From Phytophthora colocasiae (lineage: Eukaryota; Oomycota; Peronosporomycetes; Peronosporales; Peronosporaceae), in the NCBI GenBank assembly GCA_018806915.1, contig JAGKQI010000073.1, positions 868,001 through 932,000 of the forward strand: DNA of 64,000 nucleotides, given 5' to 3'. The notes under the pieces are model-generated. The model searched no databases and had not been told where the DNA came from. It saw nothing but the letters and a program-made list of their open reading frames with translations. A program made the translations under genes and the position numbers. Below are positions 23,456 through 34,800 of the stretch, piece by piece. Within the stretch, counting starts at the first letter, position 1. Every line of letters starts with the position of its first letter.

Positions 23456-23617
23456 ATGGCCAAGTTTGTCTTCCTCACAGCTCTTCTCCTCGCCATCGGA
23501 ATGACCTACGCAGAGGATATCAACATCGATGAGCTGCCCCCTTTCGAGCCCGCCGAAGGAAGTGGACTGGTGGTGAACGCGACGCTGGAAGAACGTTGCT
23601 GCCTGGATATGATGTAG
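23456..23617 (+). CDS. Small secreted protein (53 residues)
   Basis: Starts MAKFVFLTALLLAIGMTYAE, a clear signal peptide with predicted cleavage after TYA. The mature part is about 34 residues, acidic (EDINIDELPPFEPAEG), with one N-glycosylation sequon (NAT) and a Cys-Cys pair near the C-terminus before DMM. An in-frame ATG at 23393 adds 21 residues without signal character, so 23456 is preferred. No RXLR, CRN or other known effector motif is visible. Small secreted proteins are common in oomycetes, but expression is unproven and a longer spliced form cannot be excluded. Confidence 0.55.
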   Translation: MAKFVFLTALLLAIGMTYAEDINIDELPPFEPAEGSGLVVNATLEERCCLDMM

Positions 23618-24352
23618 CCGCATCACTGCAGCGTACCTCAACGCTCAAGCACGATATGAAGTACCGAGCGTCACTTTTTTCTTTTCAAAACTAAAAAACA
23701 CGGAACCTGAATTTCACGGTATTGTTTGAAGAGTGCAAGGAATTCCTCGTGTTTGCTACTTCGAAGTACATGCAATTCAAGAAGAAGGAAGCAACTTGTG
23801 CAATGTGTTAATGGTCCACGTTTCTTGGTGGCCTGCTTGCACCATGACAGATACTGCACCGATGCAACGGAATTCAATACTGGTACTCGAGTAAAATAGT
23901 AGAACAACCTTAGTAGCTTTTAGGTGAGTGGTGGGTAGCTTCCTCGACTCAACAAGCTCGTGTAAATTGGGCGTGTGCGAGTGTAAAACGCGAGAGATCA
24001 TCGCCGATGACTATTGGCGTTTGCTGAACAGGTTTTGGGCATGAAAAAAAAGAGCTCACATTTTTTTAACAACCTTCAGTTCTTAATATCCCGCTGTTTT
24101 ACTTTCTACCATGTTTCCAATTTCCATAGTAATTCAATGTAGTTAAACCTTTTCGTTTTGGCAGTAGGGAGACGCACGTCAGGATCTTCCCAGATGGGCA
24201 CTATATTTTGGGGTCGTTTCACAAAGCCGAGCCCACACGCCTTCGTCACCGTTGGAAAGCTGGGGCCAGGATTCGTCTCTGGCTATCGCTTCCCCCCTCA
24301 GATCTCAACTAGTACGTCGGACTCGCCCAAGTCGTCCGTTGACTCAAGCGCA
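23618..24352. other. Intergenic stretch upstream of fumarase
   Basis: 735 bp without a supported gene. Short frames on both strands lack recognisable domains. T and A runs at 24045-24067 are notable. The fumarase frame stays open upstream from about 24158, but the coding-quality sequence begins at the 24353 ATG. Confidence 0.45.
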
Positions 24353-25807
24353 ATGCTCTCCGCCGCTGTGGCTCGCTCCTCCCGCATGACGGTCAAGGCC
24401 GTTCGTTCTGCCAGCACCTTCCGTGTCGAGACGGATTCCATTGGAGAGGTCAAGGTGGACGACTCCAAGTACTGGGGCGCCCAGACGCAGCGCAGTCTCG
24501 AGAACTTCCCTATTGGCGGCGCCCGTGAGCGCATGCCCATGCCAGTTATCAAGGCTTTCGGTGTCGTTAAGAAGTGCGCAGCCAAGTACAACGTGGAGAA
24601 GGGTAAGCTGGACCCCGCTGTGGCCGAGAAGATCATGGCTGCGGCCGATGAGGTCATTGCCGGCAAGCTGGACGACCACTTCCCCCTTGTTGTCTTCCAG
24701 ACGGGATCGGGCACTCAGTCCAACATGAACACGAACGAAGTCATTAGCAACCGTGCCATTGAGCTGGCGGGAGGCAAGCTGGGCAGCAAGGCGCCTGTGC
24801 ACCCGAACGACCACGTCAACATGGGCCAGTCGTCCAATGACTCGTTCCCCACGGCCATGCACATTGCCGCTGTGCAGGAGATCCACCGTGTGCTGCTGCC
24901 TGGACTCCACAAGCTGCACGACGCTCTGGACGCCAAGGTGAAGGAGTTCGACGACATCATCAAGATCGGACGTACCCACACGCAGGATGCGACGCCCCTT
25001 ACGCTCGGACAGGAATTCTCCGGCTACCGTGAGCAGATCGCGCTTTCCATTGAGCGTGTGGAGCGTGTGCTGCCCAACCTGTGCAAGCTTGCGCTGGGTG
25101 GCACTGCTGTGGGCACGGGACTCAACACGTCCCACGGTTACGACGCTGAGATCGCCAAGATCATTGCCGAGGAGACCAAGCTGCCTTTCATCACGGCTCC
25201 CAATAAGTTCGAGGCTCTGGCTGCCCACGACGCTGTGGTCGAGGCCAGTGGTGCGATGAACACCATTGCCTGCTCACTCATGAAGATCGCCAACGACATC
25301 CGTTTCCTCGGTTCTGGTCCACGCAGTGGTCTGGGTGAACTCACGCTGCCTGCCAACGAGCCTGGCTCGTCCATTATGCCTGGTAAGGTGAACCCCACCC
25401 AGTGCGAGGCCATCACCATGGTGTGCGCGCAGGTCATGGGCAACCACACCGCTGTGACTGTGGGCGGATCCAACGGCCACTTCGAGCTGAACGTGTTCAA
25501 GCCTGTGATGATCAGCAACCTCCTGTCCTCAATCCGCCTGATCGGTGACAGCTGCGGTGCCTTCACGGACAACTGCGTGGTGGGCATCGAGGCCAACCGT
25601 GAGAAGATCGACCAGCTCATGAAGAACTCGCTCATGCTCGTGACCGCGCTGAACCCGCACATCGGCTACGACAAGGCCTCCAAGGTGGCCAAGACGGCGC
25701 ACCAGGACGGCGCCACGCTGCGTGAGACGGTCATCAAGCTCGGCTACCTGACTGGAGAGGAGTTCGACCGCTTCGTTCGCCCCGAGGACATGGTCGGCCC
25801 CAACTAA
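24353..25807 (+). CDS. FUM1: Fumarate hydratase class II, mitochondrial
   Basis: Single exon of 484 residues. Converts fumarate and water to L-malate in the TCA cycle. [20 protein letters not shown] is rich in Arg, Ala and Ser and lacks acids, a typical mitochondrial leader; an in-frame ATG at 24194 is less likely. Family landmarks are [35 protein letters not shown], the [20 protein letters not shown] loop, and the signature [15 protein letters not shown] with the active-site Ser and substrate-binding Lys/Asn. Length matches the ~460-490 residues of class II enzymes. Third positions are strongly GC-biased, which suggests high expression and creates long antisense open frames that are not genes. 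Confidence 0.95.
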   Translation: MLSAAVARSSRMTVKAVRSASTFRVETDSIGEVKVDDSKYWGAQTQRSLENFPIGGARERMPMPVIKAFGVVKKCAAKYNVEKGKLDPAVAEKIMAAADEVIAGKLDDHFPLVVFQTGSGTQSNMNTNEVISNRAIELAGGKLGSKAPVHPNDHVNMGQSSNDSFPTAMHIAAVQEIHRVLLPGLHKLHDALDAKVKEFDDIIKIGRTHTQDATPLTLGQEFSGYREQIALSIERVERVLPNLCKLALGGTAVGTGLNTSHGYDAEIAKIIAEETKLPFITAPNKFEALAAHDAVVEASGAMNTIACSLMKIANDIRFLGSGPRSGLGELTLPANEPGSSIMPGKVNPTQCEAITMVCAQVMGNHTAVTVGGSNGHFELNVFKPVMISNLLSSIRLIGDSCGAFTDNCVVGIEANREKIDQLMKNSLMLVTALNPHIGYDKASKVAKTAHQDGATLRETVIKLGYLTGEEFDRFVRPEDMVGPN

Positions 25808-26002
25808 GCTCCCTCATAACCTAAAATCAGCCGCTGAGCGCTTGTAGCTCAACAGCGAGGACCATGAGTGCGTTGCAGACGAGCGATCGCGGCCTAACAG
25901 CTCACGTCAGTTGCTCGCAGACCCTCCGACGTAGCAAACTTGTGTTAAGAAGAAACAAAAAGTTACAGCAAAACAACAATCTCTATGAAAATGTGTCCGT
26001 TG

Positions 26003-26440
26003 TCAGAGCTCGGTCCGATTCGCCTCAGGTGTCGACATTGCAGCTACAGTGGGCACTTCCTGCGTCGTTCGTCTCCGGGCACTGCTGCTCTGCATCTCAT
26101 AAATAGCGGCTTGGAAGGGCAGATACAATGCGTTCTAGCAGCAAAATCACACGTAAATCTCTGCACTACAAAAGCACACATTCCTATCTCATTCCACTCA
26201 CCAATTGTCGCTCTGCCGTGCCCAGTTCCTTGGACAACTCGACGGTCTGTCGATTGAGTTTGGCAAGTACTTGATTAAACTGGCAGAAAAAAAGTGTCAA
26301 TGACTCCTATGACGGCGAATACAGATGTGTCTAAGCGCTCTGACCTGTTGCATAGCAGTGGAGACGCTAGACATGGCCTCTAGTAGACGTAGCTCCTCTT
26401 CCGCCGCGTCCTCGGCCTCCATCCAGCGCTCGTCGTCCAT
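26003..26440 (-). CDS. Small acidic coiled-coil protein, three exons (101 residues)
   Basis: Exons ~26345-26440, 26202-26279 and 26003-26134 join in phase to 101 residues, each flanked by GT..AG. The start MDDERWMEAEDAAEEELRLL is strongly acidic. The exon junctions join AMSSVSTAMQQ to FNQVLAKLNRQTVELSKELG and then AERQL to NALYLPFQAAIYE, keeping a heptad-like helix across both introns. That continuity argues for a real gene. Size and single-helix design recall small subunits of large assemblies (for example kinetochore DASH-type subunits), but I cannot assign a family. It shares a 200-bp promoter with the gene at 26642 that contains two ATTGG boxes. Confidence 0.65.
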
Positions 26441-26495
26441 TATTGAACTTTCCCGCTCTGGTAAAAAAATTATAGCCGCAAAGTAAAAATATTTC

Positions 26496-26529
26496 ATTGG
26501 TCAAATATTTGTCAAAATATTTTAATTGG
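26496..26529. promoter_or_regulatory. Paired ATTGG (CCAAT) boxes in a divergent promoter
   Basis: ATTGG at 26496-26500 and 26525-26529 lie between the divergent starts at 26440 and 26642, within an AT-rich stretch. The first box is followed by TCAAATATTT and the second preceded by AAATATTTT. The arrangement resembles that at 10928-10980. Confidence 0.45.
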
Positions 26530-26584
26530 TAGAAACCCTTTCGAAAATAATCAGATGCTTTTCATATCTGGTCGTGTCCCAAAG

Positions 26585-26601
26585 ATCATTCCGCATTTTG
26601 A
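26585..26601 (+). promoter_or_regulatory. Oomycete-type core promoter (initiator + FPR)
   Basis: TCATTCCGCATTTTGAC matches the known oomycete start-site element, TCATT-pyrimidine-pyrimidine initiator followed by a CA(T)TTT flanking region, and lies 41-57 bp upstream of the ATG at 26642, the usual distance. It is the clearest such site in the window and supports an oomycete origin. Confidence 0.65.
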
Positions 26602-26641
26602 CCGGTAAAAAGCGCGGTGACCATCACTCTGACACAAAGCG

Positions 26642-28390
26642 ATGTGGATGCAGAACTCGGTAGGCGGCGGTAGCGGCAACTTCCACGACCGCAATCGCTT
26701 CGGCTCGCAGTACGCGCAAAGCTCGTACAGCGGCGGGGCGTCCCATGACGCTGCAGGCGACTGGAAGAGCAAAATCCTCGAGAGCGGCCAATGGCTTGGG
26801 GGGAAAGTTATTGAGTATGGTGGGAAACTTGCGCGTGGCCCGAATACGGACTCCATTCCGGACCACTACGGGCATCAGATGCCTCGGAATGATGGTCGTG
26901 CCAATTGGATGGCAGATATTCGCAGTTCTTCGTCTGGGGGAGGCTCAGGGGGCTACAATGGCGGATATAATGGCTCAGGAGGGTACCAAAACGACTTCGC
27001 AACGGAGAGACCCAAGGCCTATTCAGAATTTAACCGTGGGTACCCTCCTGCTAATGTTAACCATTCGGGTAGTGGGGGTTATGAGCCAAAGAGCTTAAGC
27101 TCGACAAGCCACCACCATCACCACAAGACGCGTCATGCAAAGGAGAAAAGCGACGGGAAGAAGAGCAAAAAGAGCAAGAAGAAACAGCAGAGTGAGTCGG
27201 AGAGTGAAAGTGAAGAACAGAGCGAAGAAGTGTCGATTTCAGAGTCGTCGGAGACGGAGTCTGCTGACGAACGACACTACAAGAGCAAGAGCAAGAAGAA
27301 GAGGAGCAAGGCGAAGAAGCACAGCGGATTTTACTCCGAGAGCGAGAGTGACGAGGAAGGTACCAAGAAGAAAGCATCGAAGGACTATTCATTCTCGTTT
27401 GACCCGTCCAAGTTGCCACCTCCACCAGCTGAAGAAGAGAAGGGATCATCCAAGAATTCGAAGTCCAAGAAAAGTAAGAAGGAAAAATCAGGCAAGAAAT
27501 CGCGTACGCGGCGTCAGTCAGTTGCATCCACAGACGATGAATCGGCTTCGGAAAAGGAGAGCACTCGAGCAAAGGCTAAGAAGCGGGGTAGTAAGAAGGC
27601 GGCCGCTGTGAGTGCTGCTAGTGCAAGTGTGGACTTGCTCGGAGTGGATTTAGATGCTCAACCTGCTGCTCAGACAGCCCCAACTGGGCCTCCTGGACAG
27701 GAGATGCAGCCTTCGATCTTTGACGCGCCACAGAACCAGAACCCTCTGCAGGATCTTGCGGGTTTGAGCTTTTCCGCTCCTGTCCAGACAGCGGCACCAA
27801 CGAAGCCAACCGTATTTGACGCCACTGCTGTTTCGAATGAGAGTCAGACACCACCCCAGCAGCAGTTCCAAACAAACCTCCTACCAGAGAACAACATCGT
27901 AGACTTGTCATCTCTTGCGAGCGAGAAGAAGAAGAGTTTGTCAGCCAATCCGGAGGAGAAGCGGACACTGAACGACTTGCAGAAGGCCCGTGGTGGCGAC
28001 CAGCCAGCACCTGTGATGACCATGCCGATGCAGGGTCAACAGCAGATGCAGCAGAATATTCCCGGAGGCATGATGCAGCTCAACATGAACATGAATCAGC
28101 TCCAATTGACGGACGGCTCTGTACACATGTACCCCAACATGCAGATGCAGCAGATGCCCATGCAGGGCATGGCACAGCAGCCTCAAATGATGATGATGCA
28201 GCCGCAAATGGGCATGATGGCGCAACCTCAAATGATGAACATGTCGATGATGCAGCAGCAACAGCAGCAATTCGCGCAAGGTGGTGCTATGACCCAGTCG
28301 GCAGGAGCGCAGCAAACCCCGCAAAGCGCGACGAGTGCGGCTAGCCACTCCAATAGTTCTGATCCTTTCAACCAAGTGAACATGATGTAA
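26642..28390 (+). CDS. Low-complexity adaptor-like protein (K/S-rich middle, Q/M-rich tail)
   Basis: Single exon, 582 residues. The N-terminus (DWKSKILESGQWLGGKVIEYGGKLA, ~40-65) is the only folded-looking part and has the GGK..YGGKL pattern seen after ArfGAP or ENTH modules, though neither domain is present. Residues ~90-140 are Gly/Tyr/Asn-rich, ~150-330 are Lys/Ser/Glu-rich, and the end is Gln/Met-rich (MQMQQMPMQGM). Between them lie SVDLLGVDLD and LQDLAGLSF, which look like clathrin/adaptor-binding DLL-type motifs, and NPLQ. A role in endocytic or Golgi coats is possible but weak. The oomycete initiator at 26585 supports this start. Confidence 0.65.
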   Translation: MWMQNSVGGGSGNFHDRNRFGSQYAQSSYSGGASHDAAGDWKSKILESGQWLGGKVIEYGGKLARGPNTDSIPDHYGHQMPRNDGRANWMADIRSSSSGGGSGGYNGGYNGSGGYQNDFATERPKAYSEFNRGYPPANVNHSGSGGYEPKSLSSTSHHHHHKTRHAKEKSDGKKSKKSKKKQQSESESESEEQSEEVSISESSETESADERHYKSKSKKKRSKAKKHSGFYSESESDEEGTKKKASKDYSFSFDPSKLPPPPAEEEKGSSKNSKSKKSKKEKSGKKSRTRRQSVASTDDESASEKESTRAKAKKRGSKKAAAVSAASASVDLLGVDLDAQPAAQTAPTGPPGQEMQPSIFDAPQNQNPLQDLAGLSFSAPVQTAAPTKPTVFDATAVSNESQTPPQQQFQTNLLPENNIVDLSSLASEKKKSLSANPEEKRTLNDLQKARGGDQPAPVMTMPMQGQQQMQQNIPGGMMQLNMNMNQLQLTDGSVHMYPNMQMQQMPMQGMAQQPQMMMMQPQMGMMAQPQMMNMSMMQQQQQQFAQGGAMTQSAGAQQTPQSATSAASHSNSSDPFNQVNMM

Positions 28391-29228
28391 AACACCGGTC
28401 TGATAAAAAAATGTCGTGTTCAACCAAGCACTACAAGTATCCTTTGCGCAATGCAGCTTACTATCTCAATGTGGCAATGTCTGGAGCTTATCATGGTCCA
28501 AGCTAATTGCAGCAAGAACGCCACCTAAATCTCCAGGATTTCCTATCTGCCACGCCTCGAGACGCTACCCTCGTGCCCTGGTTATCTCAGTAAAGTAAAG
28601 TTACTAGCATTAATCAGTCTGAACACCGAGACACGTGGATAACACTCCTCGAGCGCACTCTCCACCCAATGAAACGCGTCTTCGCTTTATGCAGAAAGCA
28701 CGTTAGGTCTCGAGTACTTGTCGGCAACAGAACAAGAACTTCGAACACAAATTGATACAGTGACTCATGGATGTCTGGAGCGTTTCATGGTCCGAGCAAA
28801 TTGCAGCAAGAACTCCACACAATATCTCCAGGATTTCGCTATCTGCCAACGCACCTCGAGGTGCCCAACCCTGCGCCAAAGTTCAACACAAGGTGCCGCT
28901 TTTCAGCAACTCCTTGGTACACCAGGACACGAAAGTTAAGCTTTCCTCGATAGAATTCTACACCCAACCAGCAGCTCCTCAGAGGGAACGGGGCTTCAAC
29001 TTCCAGTCGGCTACATACAGAGTTTTCATATCCACTTGATCAATTGCAACTGACGTAGCAAAGGGATCAGTCGGGAAAGGTGGGCGTTTCCTGGCCAGTT
29101 ATTTGTTTGACTTCCAGGTAGAATATCTGTTTATAGAGGTATATCCAGAACATTTTAGGACCCTACCAAACACGATATATCATGTAAAACGTATTTGAAA
29201 GGGGATCTTTCAAGAAATGGCTACATGA
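28391..29228. other. Intergenic region with a diverged direct repeat
   Basis: About 840 bp with no supported gene. It contains two copies of a ~108-bp sequence (separate entry). The intervening sequence has no recognisable domain. Confidence 0.45.
28470..28868. repeat. Diverged direct repeat (two ~108-bp copies, ~290 bp apart)
   Basis: Copy 1 at about 28470-28577 and copy 2 at about 28761-28868 share ATGTCTGGAGC, TCATGGTCC, AATTGCAGCAAGAAC, ATCTCCAGGATTTC and CTATCTGCCA in the same order, roughly 85% alike. The copies are non-coding and may derive from a duplicated 290-bp segment or a dispersed element. Confidence 0.6.
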
Positions 29229-31780
29229 CTACTGTAGTCGATCTACATCGTACAGTAGCGCCTGCGTATGGAGGTACGAGTTGTATAGCATCCCCTCATC
29301 ATCAGCTTCGACACAGGCAACGTATAGTTCTCGAAGAAACTCAGCGTATTGATCTTCATCAGCCTGTTTCACCACTTCGCAGATGAGTTTGGCCATGAAT
29401 CTGCAACAACAACACAGCTATCAGCAATCTCTAGCTTCCCAATCGAATGCAAACGTTAACTTACACAGCGATGCGAGTATCACAAGCCTGTAAGAATGGA
29501 GTTACAGCGGTTAACCCTCCCACTTTGTCCAATACAGCACTGTCCGATAGTGTAAACGTGAGAATGAGAGCTGCACATGCGACAACATCTCCCATTAGTG
29601 TTGTGCTCGCTCCACAGCACAACCGCCGACATTCAAAGCCTTGGTGCGTATCGGGTTTATCCTGCAATACGTTAAGCAGATGCAGGAAAAACTCTGAGTC
29701 AAACTGGCGCAGCAGCGTCTTGTCCAGTGCGACGACTCCGTTCAACACCCGCGACGCTAAAGAGTCCGACCAGGCAACACGGCCAAGCCCTTCTTCGTTG
29801 TTAGGGAACGTCTCAAGGTCGCGTTGTTTCCACCGCTTATCGATATACGACAACTCGCACTGGCAAATGTCCAAGATGAGAAGCATCACAGGGATCAGCA
29901 CCACGCATTCGGTCTCTTTCTGATCCAGAAGCACTCGCAGACAAGTGTTCACTTCCTCAATAGTAGCCGCATCGGGCTTTCCTGACTGTAGATACACAGC
30001 AACAACATTAGAAAGATTCATCAACTACCCGTAAAAGTGTCGTTCTTACACTGAGTTGTAGTTTCCGATGAACAAACAGCACCAATACTCTTGAAAAGCT
30101 TTCGCGAAGTACCAAAGGGTTATTCGGGGCAGCTAATTCCCAGAATTTAGCTTGAGCTGCCGTACTGATATCTGCTCCTTCATCATAGCAAAAGGTTTCT
30201 TCCAATTCCTCTCCAGCAGGCGAAGCAGACGCACGTTTTGGACGAATTAGCAGTACTTGAGGTTGTTTACAGACTGATCCGATCGCTGTTGTAGCTTTAC
30301 TGTCATAGGTGGAGAACACATCGTCATCTTGGCTAAAGCTGAGCAGTTCGGCGAGCCATCGTTCACCTCTAAATCGTTCTACAACACGATGGGACAGCAA
30401 TTGTTTCATCACTTGGTCCAAAATCCCTTGAATCGTGTTCCCGTGGGTTTTCGCTGATTTAACCGCTTGATCGAGACTTGGATTCACTCCGAAATACGCA
30501 TCAACCTGTGTCAACACTCGGAATTGGTTCACGAATGCGTTCAACTGTGTCGCTGGTATCAGTGGACACTTCACAGTCAACTGCTTAACGACTCGAGCGC
30601 ATGGAACGTATGGAGAGAGCAGTATCTGTCGAATTGGATCCTCCCAATCTACAAACGTCTGCCATAATTGATCAAGACCTGCAGAACTGATTGCTTCTCG
30701 ACTTCCAGTACGTCGAAGCTGCTCGCAAACGACATCCACGAGCACCATAGAGACCAATCGCTGCATTTGAGCAATGAGGGAGCTGTAAAAGTGGTAAAGA
30801 ACCAGTTCAATACTCAGGTATTTCTCTACTGCTGCTATTGGAAGACCACAGTTCCACACTGAATGATCTTTGGTCGGTTGCCATTCATTAGTCATTGATT
30901 TCCCAGCAGGAACGACTTTAAACGCGTACATTGTCGCTACAACGAGTTCCATCGCTTTTAACTCGAGTTCCGAACCGAGTGACGCTCCATTACTCGCTTC
31001 AGCTGCAAGAAACAAAAGAGAATGTTCATCGAGAGTTCGCAGTCGCTCGGAACTGTAATTCCCATCCACTTTCTTAACGAAAAACTCCAAACATCCCAAT
31101 ACTTCTTCGATCCAATCGCTACCAAGGTGTTGGTCTGGAGAATTGGAAGCTAGAGAAGTCGTACAGATCACTGCTTTGCCCAGCATTTCACGAAGTAATT
31201 TAAATAATTTCTCTTCTAGCTGTTGAGCTTTGGGCAGTGAGGCTTCCTGAGTCGATAGAATCGTTGCTAATGAACCAACACTGATATTTAACAACAAAGT
31301 GAATGCCAGACGTCTCCAGTGAGCACTAGGGCGAACTGCCACTTCCAACAGCTTCACTCTCACTCCTGCTGCCTCTAAGTCTCCTCGGTCAGTGCTTAAA
31401 CAAGCTTGAACCAGTGTTTTAACTGCAGATTGAGTGAGTACATTAACGTAGTCCTCTTCTTTTCGACTGAGTGTAAATTTCCCATTTCGTTCGTACAGGT
31501 CATGAAGTTCTCGGAAAATTTCCTCCAGCTCATTCCATGCTGGACATGACGTCGTTTGCTTTAAAGACGAAGCAGCTTCTTCTTTTGTCACTGGATTCAG
31601 GTGAATCGCTCTCTCCGTTGCTAGTAATTCGCGAGATAATTCATGAACATTCGTCACTGCAAGTGTTTGAAGCTCATTTCCATATTTTTTGGTCGATTGA
31701 AGACGAGGATCCGGTTGATCCGTACATCGACAACGTCGAAAGAGACGAGAAAGCAACGCATCCGAGTCTTCTTCATGCAT
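29229..31780 (-). CDS. Large helical (ARM-like) protein of unknown function
   Basis: Three exons encode roughly 790 residues: a long first exon from MHEEDSDALLSRLF (31780), a second from SGKPDAATIEEV and a third FMAKLICEVV ending DVDRLQ at 29229. The protein is almost wholly alpha-helical with amphipathic repeats (WRRLAFTLLLNISVGSLATI, EVLGCLEFFVKKVDG, MELVVATMYAFKVVPAG), as in armadillo/HEAT scaffolds. No catalytic motif, signal peptide or membrane segment was seen. Only the first Met with good context is used; an upstream in-frame TTG is ignored. Its start lies just 62 bp from that of the WD40/EF-hand gene, so co-expression is likely. Family not recognised. Confidence 0.7.
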
Positions 31781-31842
31781 TTTGCACAGCTGAAAAGGCG
31801 GATTAAGACTCAAAAGCTAAAAACTGACAGTCTTTAAACGAA
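31781..31842. promoter_or_regulatory. 62-bp bidirectional promoter
   Basis: Only 62 bp separate the start codons of the ARM-like gene (minus) and the WD40/EF-hand gene (plus). Any core promoters must overlap the 5' UTRs or each other. No TATA or clear initiator is visible. Confidence 0.6.
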
Positions 31843-34800
31843 ATGGACACGGACACTACAGCAGTTTCCTCCGCTCGTGAATGCGACGCTCTAAAAGATG
31901 AAGATGTGACTCCATTGCCAGCGTCACAACCCCATGTCGTGTTTGTATGAACGTTGTTAGCTTTACAAAATACAATTCTGAATAAATTACCGAAGAGATT
32001 TTACTTTACAGAGACTACGACGGGAAGAAGAGGAGCATGTGCCATGGATCGTTGAGATGGTTTTCTTACTGTTTAACGCGCAGGCAAGTGGCCACATTCA
32101 TGTTCAAGTGAAAACTATGTATATTTTCTAACAATTTCCGATCGCAGGGTGGTGTTTTGCAGGTTGTTCGTGGAACGAAAAGCTCTGACAATTCCGATCG
32201 AACTGCGAATGCCATCTCGTACTTTGGAGAACACAACTTCCGTGCAACACGAGCCAATTCGAAAGAAGCAGATGAGCGGGAGGTGGTCCGCTTCTGTCTG
32301 ACCAAATTTCATCCGTTCGTGGAAGTTGTGGGCTGTATGGTCACATATCTCGAGGACGAAATCGCTCGTGCACCACAACTCAACGCCTTCTCGCTGACAT
32401 GTGACTTTCACGCAATCGACAACTCCCAGGCCGAAGCAGAAGCCCAAGCTTTGGCTGCAGGGGGCAAGAGATTCGTGTTCAATCATTTGGGAGAAAGAAC
32501 TCGTCTACTAAATATCTCTCATGATCCCAAAGCTCAAAGGAGAAACCGAGGGAAAAAACACTCGAATGTGGTATTGTTGTGTAAAATATTCCGACGTCAT
32601 GGGAATCACCACGACTGGGCGTTCCATGCTGCCGCTGCTGACCGCCGAAACGTTGTGGTACGGAGTGCTGTGACTGCTTCTTTGGTTGAAGTCATGCAGG
32701 TTTTCCTACTGGATCTCATGCCGGAGATTAAAATCCCGAATCGAAGTTCTCTCTCTAGTGTCTCTGGGATCTGTGCAGCTTTAAGTTGCAACGATTTTCT
32801 TGGAATTGAAAAGTATTTTCCGGATGGAGGACTGCGTAAAGTGGATTTTGCGAGATTATTACTGTGGGAATTAATTCGCACGCGACCAGGATTGCTACAG
32901 CATCTCGCTCGTGCTACGGTGCTTGTGGGACTGTTGTTTGAGATGTTTGAGCAGATCGACATTAACGGGGATGCAGTTGTGGACTGGGAGGAATTTACGT
33001 CATTTTGTGTTGCAGTCGGGTTCGTGGCTACGAGGGCTCCGCATGATGATAATGATCACGATGAGAGTGAAACAAATGGAGATGAAAATGCTGCTCCTCG
33101 AAATCTGATAGTTTACCGACAAGAACCTCTCGGTGGTGGAGCAGCTACAAGGTAAAGTATTTACCCGTTTGATATTTTTTTCTTACACGTTTTTTCTTCT
33201 TTCAGAACGTTTCCTTATCAAGTGAGTAAATTAAAGACTTTCCAGCAACTCAAACGTCTTGCAGTAATCGAACACAAGTCACCACGAATCCTGGTACGTG
33301 AGAATAACATACAATTCCTGAAATCCATTTCTCACTTTTTTTTTTACTGTAGATGTTTGATCTTGATATGAATTTCCTTCATGAACTCAATTGCAGTGAA
33401 AAACTAGCAGCAGAGAAGAAAGCAGGCGAGAAACAACAAGATGTTTTGGATTCGTTGGAAGTTCTCGACGCCGAACACGTTCCATCTCGAAATGCGTTGG
33501 CTATTGCCAGTAACGACCTCTGCATTTCCCTCTGGTCCGTCATTGACGCCACTGTCGGCTCGTACGTCTTCAACGGGAAACTCACTGGTCGATTCCCTGC
33601 GCTTTTTGTCAGATGGTGTCCTGCTCCACTCAAGAGATTGTTTGTGGCTGGAGGTTCAACCGATCAAGTGCAGCTTTGGGATCTGGAAGTACCTATGCAC
33701 GCTGGTGCTGCCCCTCCTCCTCCACCTATGCTGCTTCCTCGAAGTCATACCGAACGAGTAGCAGTTTGTTTGGATCTCCCGGATACTCCGTACGTCGCAA
33801 CAGCATCTTTTGATCACACTATCACTATCTGGGAGACTGTAGCAGGCGTGAATTCGGCTTTGGGAGGTCCTTCAGCTGTATTGACAGTCTCATTCGTACT
33901 TCGAGGTCATCAACAAGCTGTTTTGACATTAGATTCGGCTAACAACCTCCTACTTAGCTCTGGTTTCGAGTATCAAGCGTATTGTTGGGGGATTTCTGGA
34001 CGTGTATTGAAAACGAAGCTTGGAGGTCATCACCACTGCCTTATGGGGGCGAAATTTGTGTCAACTTCAATGTCTGGACCTTGTCTCGCTGTCACGGGAG
34101 ATCAAAGTGGACACTTTAAGTTTTGGGATATCACTCGCTGCGCAAAAGGTTTATCTGGGAATCGCCTCGCAGTCATGTTGCAGACATTCGAGCTTCACAC
34201 TCCAAATCTCTGTGGCTTTCGGATGTTTATGACCTCGTCCAAAGGAACTGGCGGTTCTGAGAAGCAACACGAGCCACAAGGAGGTCATTCAGCTCCAGAT
34301 ATACCTGCGTGCGATATCATTACTGGGAATTTGCGTCTGTATCGCTTCAGTGCTTTCACGCAGTCCACGGGACAGGAAGATTCAGCTATAGATGACTCCC
34401 CCGGGTCGGCTCCCACTCGGTTTGTTACGTTTAATGCTGTTGCAAATACTTTCGTTGGAGTCGTGGAGAATCGTATCACAGTGTGGAGCGCCAATTCCGG
34501 GACGAAAATTGAGGAACCAGTGGCAATTCGAGATGCGGAAGTTTGTGCAATTGCTTTTGACAGTCCTCGCCAAAGGAAACTTTACGTGGCAACGAACGTA
34601 AGTGAACAACTTGTACACATTTGGGAATGCAACTAACAACTAAACTATTTTACGTTTAGGATGGCGCAATTCGATTGTACAATCCAGTCACAGGAGTACT
34701 TTTGCAGGTATGCGATTTATTTTATCAAATTATCAAAGCAAATATCTGACAATTGTTTCATTCAAGAAAACGATAGCGCATGATGGAACAGTAACCTCGC

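Noticed and set aside
23456..23617. RXLR or Crinkler effector
   Set aside because: Signal peptide present, but no RXLR, EER or LFLAK motif and the mature part is too short.
24344..25228. 294-codon open frame antisense to fumarase
   Set aside because: Shadow of a GC-biased highly expressed gene; no recognisable protein.
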